Below are positions 8,934-17,342 of a DNA stretch of 64,000 nt, in pieces. The DNA lies in assembly GCA_038210135.1 (NCBI GenBank), contig JBBQWZ010000029.1:20260-84259 (forward strand), written 5' to 3'. This DNA is from JBBQWZ01 sp038210135 (GTDB lineage Bacteria > Acidobacteriota > Terriglobia > Bryobacterales > Bryobacteraceae). The notes beneath the pieces were generated by a model. The model did not search any database. It was not told the origin of the DNA and saw nothing but the letters and a program-made list of their open reading frames with translations. Position 1 is the stretch's first letter. Every line of letters starts with the position of its first letter. The position numbers were made by a program, and so were the translations under genes.

Positions 8934-10595
8934 TTACTTCGAATTTCCCGATCCGGCGCCAGAGGGCTCCAACTTCAGGCCCGTGATCTTCAAAGACCAG
9001 GCAGCCGTGCCTGGGCGCCTCGCAGGGAGCTTGACCGTTAAGCCGTGCCCGTCCTGCGTAAAATCAAGCGAGCTTGCAACTCCCAGCAGAGCGACGCTCT
9101 CCACTTTGCCCTTCATTTTCTCGTTCGCCAAAGAGGGGAAAACCGCATCGCCGTCGGGCCAAACCGAAGCAATCGCGTAAAGCGTATCACCGCTGGTCGT
9201 AAAGTGATAACCGGGCGCTCCACTCTCTTTGAATTTTGTCCAAGGGCGCGTACCGTAGATGGCTTCGCCGTTGATATTGAGCCACGCGCCGATCTCACGC
9301 AAAACCTCCTGCTGATCCTGCGGAATGGTCCCGTCAGCCATAGGCGATATATTGAGCAGGTAAAACCCGCCTTTACTCACCGTGTCGACCAGCTTGCCGA
9401 TGATGGCACCGGCGGTCGATAGCGGCATGCCTTCGACGTAGCCCCAACTATTCGTGCCGAGGGCGTCGTCCACCATCCATGGGCCAGGACGGATCCCGGC
9501 GGGAGAGCGCACGCCGACCTTTTCGAAATCGATGATGGAACCAATCTGTTTTGTATCGTCGTTACTGGGCGCGTATGCGTTGAACTTGGTGCCGAGGGAA
9601 ACCTCTTTGCCCCACTGTCTGGCGCGGTTATAGTAATAGGCCGCGATATGGAGTTTCAGCGGGTCTAGAAGGCGGAGATTGGCTCCGTTGTCGAACCAGA
9701 GCATGTCCGGCCGATGCTTGTCGATCAGTTCGAGGTTGCGATTGACCCAGTCGGTCAGGAAGCGCGTCATGGCGGCGTCGCTTCGATCGGCGACGTTATA
9801 AAACGCCATCCACTCAGGATCGAAAAGGTCCGCCTGAGCAGCCTTAAGCCTCCGCCGAAGCTCCGGCGCCGGATTGACGAAGGTGAAGTTTTCGACGCCA
9901 TGATTGGACACGCCGAACCGCAAGCCATGCTTGCGTACAGCCGCGGAAAGGTCTCCCACGAGATCGCGATGCGGACCCATCTTCTTCGCGTTGAACGGAG
10001 TGACGTCGCTGTCCCATAGAGCGAAGTTATCGTGGTGTTCCGCCATGCCCATTACCATGCGCGCACCAGCCTTTTTGAAGAGCGTGGCCCAGGCATCGGG
10101 ATCCCATTTTGCGGCGGTGAACAGCGGGATCAGATCTTTATAACCGAATTTCTCCTGCGGGCCAAAGTGCTCCGCATGCCACTTCGCGTCGGCGGCATAC
10201 ATGTGTTTCTCGTACCACTCGTTGTGATGAGCAGCCGCTGAAAAAATGCCCCAATGCATGAAGATCCCGAACTTTGCGTCATTGAACCAGGAGGGGGTCC
10301 GGTAGTTCTCTCGGAGCGAGTCCCAAGTCGGTTGAAAGGGGCCGTTCGGCATAGGCTTGGTGACGCCCTGGTCTGCGGCCGCCACAATGGCCGGCGTCGC
10401 GGGCGGACCCATAACACCGTAGTCATAGGGACCGGTATTGGTCACGCCCCCGCGATCTGGTCTGGCCAATTGATCCTGAGCACGGCCACTCCAGGCCAGC
10501 GCGAGGCCGACAACGAGAGTGAGTGCGGTTTTGTAGATCATACAGGTGATCTTCTTCGCCATCGCCTTCAACAACACATCTTGCGGTTTCATCAT
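8934..10595 (-). CDS. Exported alpha-L-fucosidase (GH29)
   Basis: Hydrolyses alpha-L-fucosides from glycans or polysaccharides. The GH29 core is evident: WFNDAKFGIFMHWGIFS, AEHHDNFALWDS, and the nucleophile region PDMLWFDNG, then GGFYLLNISPMADG. The C-terminal part is beta-sandwich-like. The start is uncertain. ATG 10595 (MMKPQDV) follows GGAG with short spacing; the frame extends upstream to GTG 10637, and MAKKITCMIYKT is a more compact signal-peptide start. A hydrophobic segment (ALTLVVGLALAWSGRAQ) indicates export. There is no polysaccharide-utilisation partner next to it in the window. Confidence 0.9.
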   Translation of the reverse strand: MMKPQDVLLKAMAKKITCMIYKTALTLVVGLALAWSGRAQDQLARPDRGGVTNTGPYDYGVMGPPATPAIVAAADQGVTKPMPNGPFQPTWDSLRENYRTPSWFNDAKFGIFMHWGIFSAAAHHNEWYEKHMYAADAKWHAEHFGPQEKFGYKDLIPLFTAAKWDPDAWATLFKKAGARMVMGMAEHHDNFALWDSDVTPFNAKKMGPHRDLVGDLSAAVRKHGLRFGVSNHGVENFTFVNPAPELRRRLKAAQADLFDPEWMAFYNVADRSDAAMTRFLTDWVNRNLELIDKHRPDMLWFDNGANLRLLDPLKLHIAAYYYNRARQWGKEVSLGTKFNAYAPSNDDTKQIGSIIDFEKVGVRSPAGIRPGPWMVDDALGTNSWGYVEGMPLSTAGAIIGKLVDTVSKGGFYLLNISPMADGTIPQDQQEVLREIGAWLNINGEAIYGTRPWTKFKESGAPGYHFTTSGDTLYAIASVWPDGDAVFPSLANEKMKGKVESVALLGVASSLDFTQDGHGLTVKLPARRPGTAAWSLKITGLKLEPSGAGSGNSK

Positions 10596-11013
10596 CCGCT
10601 CCGTTTCCGCCGCGAAGTACGGCTGGGAGGCTTGCACCGTGCCAGCGTCCCCCGCCGCTTTCTCATACCGGACAGTTCATGCTTCAAGATGCCACGGGTC
10701 TCGAAGCGGAGACCCAGCGTCGAGGTAAGCACCATGTTCCTGCAAAAACGGCACCGCGCGACTTCGCCTCATTTGCGCGCCAGCACGGCGCGAAAATAGG
10801 TCGACTTTAGGTCATGCAGCTCGAGGTAAAGGCGACTTTTCATAGTAGGTGTTGATATTCACCGTAAGTATAGGCGTCGGCGTCGCGGCGAGCATCATCA
10901 TCGCAAACTCAGCAGGAACCCGTTGCGGCATGCTTCGCGGTCTTGTCAGTTGTCGGCTGGCTAAGCAGCCCGATGATCGCCGCGTCCATCCTCCGACTGA
11001 ACTTAGTTGTGGC
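10596..11013. other. Non-coding stretch upstream of fucosidase
   Basis: No convincing coding frame, RNA or repeat was seen. Short open frames on both strands lack family resemblance. It ends at the left copy of the tRNA-derived direct repeat and so is the chromosomal side of the island junction. Confidence 0.5.
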
Positions 11014-11035
11014 TGGCGGAGAGGGGGGGATTCGA
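11014..11035 (+). repeat. Left attachment-site repeat (tRNA-Ser 3' end copy)
   Basis: These 22 bases are identical to 43495-43516 in the same orientation and match the complement of the T-loop to CCA end of tRNA-Ser. The flanking bases differ immediately on both sides (c/a before, c/a after). This is what one recombination crossover pair leaves behind. Confidence 0.8.
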
Positions 11036-11368
11036 CCTCGATCCTGCGCCGCGGGCAGACTAACTTATAGATTGTAGGTTGCTGCGAACACCATGGATGC
11101 CATGATCACCGCCAACGCTTGCACGATATTGCACGATTCGAGCAGGATCGTTGCCGTCGGTAGCCTCGCGGTCCTCACACTCGACCCAGCGTGCATCAAG
11201 TGAAGAGAATTGCTAGGCCGGTTCGGCGCATTTGACTAGACGTCCGGCGGACTAGCATGACCGACTACTTTTTTCGCAGAACCTTCGCAGCTTAGCCCAT
11301 TCTTGGGCCGGCAAGTCAAGAATACTCGCAGCAGGGATGATCGCGGGCGTTTTGAAGGGAAGAAGCGA
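11036..11368. other. Left-end inner flank of island, no gene
   Basis: About 330 bp without a credible gene between the left repeat and the NHL-protein stop. The only structure noticed is the 14-bp sequence at 11123-11136, which recurs at the right end beside the integrase. Confidence 0.5.
11123..11136 (+). promoter_or_regulatory. Putative integrase arm-type site, left
   Basis: The 14 bases acgatattgcacga are identical to 43441-43454. Here they lie within gcacga-tatt-gcacga, itself a short direct repeat. Position inside the element, near both ends, is where tyrosine recombinases have arm-binding sites. Function is inferred. Confidence 0.35.
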
Positions 11369-14300
11369 TTAGCGAACCGCAATCGTTGCAGGCTTGCTGG
11401 CCTGGCCTCCGACCGTGACCACCACCGGCACGGTACCTCCACTCGGAACCCCGTCGGGGATCGCCGCGAGAATCTGGTAGACGCCGACGGTTCCTGGTTT
11501 CAAACCGGCGAAGTCCACCCTGGCGTCGACGCCCCCGACCGTAACAGTTACTGGAGTGTTCTGCACATTCGAGGGCGGATTGATGGGCGCCCAAACGCCG
11601 TTGGCAACGAACGGATACACCGGTCCCAGCCCGGTGCAGTCGATGGCTATGACATCGCCTGCCTGCACCGGAGCGGATGCATCCGCGAGCACGCCATTCA
11701 GAGTGATGGCGCCCTGGCCCGAGCCGGGCGGAGTCGTGAAGATTCCGGGACGCGACACTTGAATCACCGGATGCAGCGTGGCGCTGTTCTTGAATCCGTT
11801 TTGGACGTTGAGGAAGTGTTGCTGATCGAGACGAAGGTCCAACGGAAGAACGGCGTCAATCCGTCCGGGACCCACCGAGATCAATGGCAATGGGACGAGG
11901 TCAAGCAGGACTTTGGTGCTGCCGATATGATCCGGCAACGGATTGCTTGTCGCGGTGTCTGAGCCAGGCGCGAAGCCGGTTCCAAGGATCGTAATGATCG
12001 AACCGGGGGCCAGATCTCCGGCCGTTGAACTCGCGCCTCCCACGATGCCGCTTTCGTCCACCACCGGCGGCGGGGCGGCGTTCGAGAGCGCTATGGTGCG
12101 GGCCTCGATTGTAGAAAGGTTCAACTCCGCTGAGGTGATATTGGCCGTGATGGTGACGCCGGAAGCCGCAAATCGCGCGGGCGTCCATTCTCCAACGAAG
12201 ACTCCATCGCCCGATCCAGACGCTTGCAGCGTCCTCGCGGGATCCTGGTTCGAAAAACCCAAAGCGACCGTCGCGCTTGTGACCGGCCGGCTGCAACTGT
12301 CGGCGACCTTCACCTGGATCGGTTGCGACCAGCCGACGTTCAGCACGGAAACATAACCGATCTGTTGAAAAACCGCGGTGATCCTCGTCGGAACGCAGTC
12401 GTCGCCCGCGGCACGGCCGGCACTCGAAGGCGCACCGGACGCCGAGATCGCTGCGCCGTATGCGCCCCGCAGTTCCACTGCCGCGTCCGAAGTTGTGGGC
12501 TGGCTGATGACACTTGAGGCCGCAATTGCCGGAGTCAGCACGCGAACGCGGTTGTTCGCGTTATCCGCAACGTAGATTTTACCGGCGGCATCGATAGCGA
12601 GCCCGATTGGTTGATTCAAGGCTGCCGTCGAAGCAGGCCCTCCGTCTCCGGCGTTGCCGGCGATTTCGGTACCAGCGACCGTGGATAGGGTGCCGACATT
12701 CGGCGCGGCCCCCGCGGCGCTTGAAGGAGTCCATCTGCGGATGCGGTTGTTATCGGCGAAATAAACGGCGTTATTGGCGGCCACCACCACACCGAGGGGG
12801 GAATCCACCTGTCCAGCTCCCGCGGCACCGGTGGTGCTTCCATCACCAGCGAAACCGGGGCTCCCGTTTCCGGCGATGGTGTAAATGGTCCCGTTCGCTA
12901 CAACGCGGACACGGTTGTTTAACGAATCGGTGATATAAAGGAACCCGCGCGAATCGAAGGCGACGCCGGAGGGTCCAAACAGGCTCGCGCTCGTTGCCGG
13001 ACCACCATCTCCAATACTGCCAGACTGTTGGCCGCCAGCCACTGTGGTGATGATGCCGCTCAAATCCACCTTGCGGATCCGCTGGTTGAAGCTGTCGGCG
13101 ATGTAGAGATTTCCAGCCGCATCGAAGGCCAGCCCGATCGGCGAGTTGAGCTGGGCCGCGGTTGCGGGCCCGCCGTCGCCATCGAATCCTCCGTACCCGA
13201 ATCCACTTTCAACGCAGAATCCAGCCACTGTTGAGATCGTGGCAGACGCCAAGCCTCCTGTTGGTCCGGTCGAAGCACTCGTCAATGCGACCTTTCGGAC
13301 GCAATGACTCCGCGTGTCCGGAAAGTACAGGCTGCCTGCACGGTCCACAGCCATTAAACCTGGGAAAGCGATTCCGGACAAGATCGCAGGCACACCGTCA
13401 CGATCGGAAGCCGAGCGGCCGTTACCGGCAATGGTCGATAACGTCCCTTTCAGCACCTGGCGGATTACCTTGTTCCCGGTATCGCCGATATAGACGGTTC
13501 CCGCCGCATCCACGGCGACGCCGACAGGTTTGTTCAACTCGGCACCGGAGGCGGGGCCGTCGTCGCCGGAATAGCCCGCGGCACCAGTGCCGGCGAAGTT
13601 TCCGATGCTAAACGAGACGGCGGCGCCGCTTCCCAAAGCCGCCTGACCGACACTGACCGCGACTCCGGCGATCGTGATCTGCGCGCTCTGGCTGCCTCCA
13701 AAATTTGCGGCGGCCCGTAACGTCACGGTTGCTGGGCCGGCCCCGGTGGTGCCTCCCGTATTGGTGATCCAGACTGGCAGGCCTGTTACCGCCCACGGAC
13801 AGCCGGCACTGGTCTGGATCTGGAACGCTTGCATCGCGCCGGTCGATGCCGGGTTCCACGTCGCAGGGCTAACCGAGTACGTGCACGATGCGGCGGCGGG
13901 AGTCAGCTTCCGGATGACGCGATTGATCGTTTCGGAAAAATACACATTCCCGGCAGCATCCGCCGCGATGTGCTCGGGCTGACCGAGCTTCGCATTCAAA
14001 GCGGGACCGTTATCGCCGCTGTAGCCGCGGCCCTGACCTCCGGCCACCTGGGTCAGCGTACCGGTATATGGCGCGCCGGACGGCGTCCAACTGAGAATCT
14101 GATCCCCGAACGCATCGGCCACGTATACGGTTCCATCTTGCGCAACCGCAATTCCATAGGGTTTCGTCAGCGCCGGGGCGGAAGCGGCATCCGCCAACTC
14201 ATAAAGCGTGCCGTTCGCAAGCACCAAAAACCGCGAATTGTCGGTCAGATACAAGTTCTGGTTGGCGTCCACGGCCACGCCGAACGGCGAATCGAGTTGG

Positions 14301-17260
14301 GCATTGGCGCCTGGGCCGCCTACGCCGCCCGTGCCGCGAGTGCCCGTACCAGCGACCGTGGACAGGATGCCACTGGAGATCCTGCGAATCCGGTGGTTGC
14401 CCCAGTCGGCGACATACAAAGTATCCGCCACATCCAATGCGATGCCAAACAGCGTGTTGAACTGGCCTTTCGTAGCCGGGCCGCCATCCCCGCTGAAACC
14501 CGAACTGCCGCACACTCCCGCAACCGTCGTCACCGTGCCGTTCGAGACCTTTCGAACGCAATGGGAGGCGTCGGCGAAATACACGGCACCCGCCGAATCC
14601 ACCGCAATTCCGCCCGATGCGCAGATTTGCGTGCTTGCCGCCGGGCCATCGGGGCTTCTTCCGCACTGGCCTGTGCCGGCAACATCGGTGGTCGCGCCGT
14701 TCGCGATTCTCTGGACCTTACCACCGGCTGCCAGGTAGATGACGCCCTTCGAATCGATTGTAATTCCGCCCGCGCCGCTGGTCAGCGTCGAGATGTTGAA
14801 GTCCGACAGGGATACGCTGATGGCGGATCCACCAGGCTGATTCACTTTCATCGCGGTCCCGCCAGTCAGGAACGAGGCCGTGCGCGGCGGACCCGGGTTG
14901 GCGGCCGCCGTGAGAATGATCGACGCATTTCCAGAGCCTGCCGCCGGATTCGCAGTCATCCACGCAGGCAGCCCCGCCACGGTCCATGGACAACCGGCGG
15001 TCGTTTGCAACTGTACGGCACTTGTTCCTCCGGAGGACGGCAGAGTGGCTGTGGCCGGCGTCAAAGAATAGCTGCAGGCCGCGGAACCCGGCAGGGGCGC
15101 GACGATCGTCTTGATCGTCACCTGAGCGGCCGTTCCGTCGGAGAAAGCAAACGACGTGGAACTGGGATAAATCCCCGGAGCCAAGCCTGCCACGTTGACG
15201 GTCATCTTGACCGGTACTGTCGCGCCCGCTGCGATGGCACCACTTCCACTTGGATTGGTTTGCGTATACGTGATGCTCTGGCTGGTGAGGTTGGTGAGCA
15301 GGATGTTCTGCGGGTCTGTTTGTTGGTCTCCGGAGAATGCGGGGAAAATCAGGCCTTGGGGATAAACGATAGGCCCCGGGGTTTGCGCGACCAGATGGAG
15401 GACTGCACTGAAAACGCCGAGCGTTCCACCAGACTTTGACAATGCGGTTATCTGGCCATAATAATCGGCGGCGGCGCGCGCGCCATCGGACTTCACTTCA
15501 ATCGAACTACCGGAAATTGCCGCCGTCAACCAATTGCCAGAGTCCGTTGTTGTCACGTTTAAGTCTGTAGTTCCGGCCGGCAACGGGAGCGTTTGCAACG
15601 GAATGCTCGCGCCACCAGTGACTCCAATAAAGGTCAAGCCCGACCGGCTGGACTGAAGGTCTTGATGATTTAAGTAGTAGCCGTACTCGAATGTCGGAAT
15701 TCCGCGGAGGATTGTAACGACCCCGACGGGTCCGAGAACAGCCGTGACCAGAGGCCGCTCGAACAGTATGGTCGACGGATAGGCGAACGCGATTCCAAAG
15801 CTCGCCCGCTCGGTCGCGCTCGGATCTGAACCAGTGACCTCCCAAACAGCCGTAGCCGTACCTTGGTCGACTGGAATTTCCGCCATCGGACTCGTTGCGC
15901 CCGAATTCACACAAGCCCCGGTTGCGGTCGGGGGAATTGCCGTGAACGCCCCTGACGCGCTGCTAACCAACGCAGCCTGAATGGTAGGGGAACTCGCGCC
16001 GCCATCCGTTACGGCTCCCGTGGTGACGAACACACGCACATAGCCACCGGGGACACTGGGAATGTTGGTGATCTGGAGCGTTAGCCCCGTGCCGTGATCT
16101 GCTTTGCCGGTGATGTCGGCGTCCGAAACGACGAATCCCCCCTCCTGCGTCTGTGTCCGGAATGCCTTCGCGAACGTCTCGAGGAACCGCACATTCAGAT
16201 TGATGCGCCCCACCCCGTTCGTAGCGAGCAACCCCTGATTCAATCCCAAAGCCGGCAAGTTCACCACGGCTCCGGCGCCGTCGTCGCAGCGCCGCAGATC
16301 TATTCCAACGCTGGGCGACACATAGCCCACGAGAGTGGCGTTATCCAGGACCTTTTTCCCGTCCGCCATCAGTAGCACCCTAACGTTGACAGCACTTGTC
16401 GGTCGGAAGGCGGCCGCAACAACCCGTATGTTGGCGATCCGCAATGTCAATGTTCCAGGACCCGGTTCGATTACCTTCGCGTCCCACGTGACATTGTTGC
16501 TCTCGATCCCCATCTTTGCCTGAAACACGTTAACGCCGAGGGTGCGCGCGTTCGGCAGCGGCTCGTCCACGACGAGCACGACGTCCTCCAGATCGAATCC
16601 AAGGCGGCGGCTGGTCAAGGGTGTGCCGGCGGCAATGAGGGAAAGTTGAAGCTGCCGCTCTACTCCGGCCGTTCCCCCCGTGCATTTCAATAAGACATCC
16701 CCGGTTAATTCTGTAAGCCCCTCGGCGCGAATCAAGGGCGGAACTTGATTCACGAAAGTGCAACCGAACGGGATGTCCTGGGCCGCATACACCGTAAGCG
16801 TTGTGCGGAGCGTCTCGACCGGATTCGGGGCCGTCGGCGCATTGATGGTAATTGTGCCTGAATAGACGCCCGGCGCGAAGCCAACCGGATTCGCGGAGAC
16901 AGTGACCTTCTGCGGCGTAGTCCCGATCGATGGACTGACACGCAACCAGCCATCGCTGCTGCCACGCGCCTCAAACCCGGTCTGGATATTTCCCGTGGAA
17001 ATGGTTACGTCTTGAGTGCGCGGCGCAGGACCACCCGACTGATACACGAAAGCGTTCAGTGACGAAAGCGATAGGGTGCCGGTGGTCGGCGTGGTGGGCG
17101 CGGAGAGCGCCGCCAGCCGCCCATCGATCCCGGTTGGAGCCGACTTGGTGGCGGATGCGCTTACCGGGGTGGTCGCCGATTGCGAATATAATTCCGACAG
17201 TCCAGACAGGCCCAGTATCCATGCCATGCCCCAGAAGCCGGCGGCGGCTAATCGCTTCAT
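11369..17260 (-). CDS. Giant exported NHL-repeat protein with BACON-like and Solibacter C-terminal domains
   Basis: 1963 aa with an N-terminal signal segment (MKRLAAAGFWGMAWILGLSG). A BACON-like beta domain (GWLRVSPSIG...) is followed by a long beta-rich region, then a second BACON-like module (CSYSLTPATATL, CPWTVAGLPAWM), about six NHL repeats (pattern GIAVD..G.VYFAD...VRKV), a third BACON-like module (CTYSVSPATW) and about six more NHL repeats forming a second propeller. The last ~220 residues match the style of the TIGR03437 Solibacter C-terminal domain (GSIITILGTGFAPGSDT, GQGAITLNG, VYQILAAIPDGVPSG). The role is probably cell-surface or secreted binding; no catalytic motif was seen. It lies 82 bp downstream of the FecR/caspase/TPR gene and is probably co-transcribed with it. 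Confidence 0.85.
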   Translation of the reverse strand: MKRLAAAGFWGMAWILGLSGLSELYSQSATTPVSASATKSAPTGIDGRLAALSAPTTPTTGTLSLSSLNAFVYQSGGPAPRTQDVTISTGNIQTGFEARGSSDGWLRVSPSIGTTPQKVTVSANPVGFAPGVYSGTITINAPTAPNPVETLRTTLTVYAAQDIPFGCTFVNQVPPLIRAEGLTELTGDVLLKCTGGTAGVERQLQLSLIAAGTPLTSRRLGFDLEDVVLVVDEPLPNARTLGVNVFQAKMGIESNNVTWDAKVIEPGPGTLTLRIANIRVVAAAFRPTSAVNVRVLLMADGKKVLDNATLVGYVSPSVGIDLRRCDDGAGAVVNLPALGLNQGLLATNGVGRINLNVRFLETFAKAFRTQTQEGGFVVSDADITGKADHGTGLTLQITNIPSVPGGYVRVFVTTGAVTDGGASSPTIQAALVSSASGAFTAIPPTATGACVNSGATSPMAEIPVDQGTATAVWEVTGSDPSATERASFGIAFAYPSTILFERPLVTAVLGPVGVVTILRGIPTFEYGYYLNHQDLQSSRSGLTFIGVTGGASIPLQTLPLPAGTTDLNVTTTDSGNWLTAAISGSSIEVKSDGARAAADYYGQITALSKSGGTLGVFSAVLHLVAQTPGPIVYPQGLIFPAFSGDQQTDPQNILLTNLTSQSITYTQTNPSGSGAIAAGATVPVKMTVNVAGLAPGIYPSSTSFAFSDGTAAQVTIKTIVAPLPGSAACSYSLTPATATLPSSGGTSAVQLQTTAGCPWTVAGLPAWMTANPAAGSGNASIILTAAANPGPPRTASFLTGGTAMKVNQPGGSAISVSLSDFNISTLTSGAGGITIDSKGVIYLAAGGKVQRIANGATTDVAGTGQCGRSPDGPAASTQICASGGIAVDSAGAVYFADASHCVRKVSNGTVTTVAGVCGSSGFSGDGGPATKGQFNTLFGIALDVADTLYVADWGNHRIRRISSGILSTVAGTGTRGTGGVGGPGANAQLDSPFGVAVDANQNLYLTDNSRFLVLANGTLYELADAASAPALTKPYGIAVAQDGTVYVADAFGDQILSWTPSGAPYTGTLTQVAGGQGRGYSGDNGPALNAKLGQPEHIAADAAGNVYFSETINRVIRKLTPAAASCTYSVSPATWNPASTGAMQAFQIQTSAGCPWAVTGLPVWITNTGGTTGAGPATVTLRAAANFGGSQSAQITIAGVAVSVGQAALGSGAAVSFSIGNFAGTGAAGYSGDDGPASGAELNKPVGVAVDAAGTVYIGDTGNKVIRQVLKGTLSTIAGNGRSASDRDGVPAILSGIAFPGLMAVDRAGSLYFPDTRSHCVRKVALTSASTGPTGGLASATISTVAGFCVESGFGYGGFDGDGGPATAAQLNSPIGLAFDAAGNLYIADSFNQRIRKVDLSGIITTVAGGQQSGSIGDGGPATSASLFGPSGVAFDSRGFLYITDSLNNRVRVVANGTIYTIAGNGSPGFAGDGSTTGAAGAGQVDSPLGVVVAANNAVYFADNNRIRRWTPSSAAGAAPNVGTLSTVAGTEIAGNAGDGGPASTAALNQPIGLAIDAAGKIYVADNANNRVRVLTPAIAASSVISQPTTSDAAVELRGAYGAAISASGAPSSAGRAAGDDCVPTRITAVFQQIGYVSVLNVGWSQPIQVKVADSCSRPVTSATVALGFSNQDPARTLQASGSGDGVFVGEWTPARFAASGVTITANITSAELNLSTIEARTIALSNAAPPPVVDESGIVGGASSTAGDLAPGSIITILGTGFAPGSDTATSNPLPDHIGSTKVLLDLVPLPLISVGPGRIDAVLPLDLRLDQQHFLNVQNGFKNSATLHPVIQVSRPGIFTTPPGSGQGAITLNGVLADASAPVQAGDVIAIDCTGLGPVYPFVANGVWAPINPPSNVQNTPVTVTVGGVDARVDFAGLKPGTVGVYQILAAIPDGVPSGGTVPVVVTVGGQASKPATIAVR

Positions 17261-17342
17261 TATAAGAGTCCGATGTTATCATTCGGCCTCGAATCTCTGC
17301 AACTTACGGGATCCGTCGGGCGAATCTTGCGAACATTCGGTG

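Noticed and set aside
10849..11070. A 73-codon frame crossing the left att repeat
   Set aside because: It spans the recombination junction, and its composition shows no family pattern.
12500..14700. Regularly spaced repeats suggesting a CRISPR-like array
   Set aside because: The periodicity is the NHL protein repeat; units vary in sequence and are coding, with no constant repeat.
13829..15439. A 536-codon open frame within the NHL protein gene
   Set aside because: Antisense shadow produced by the repetitive GC-rich coding sequence.
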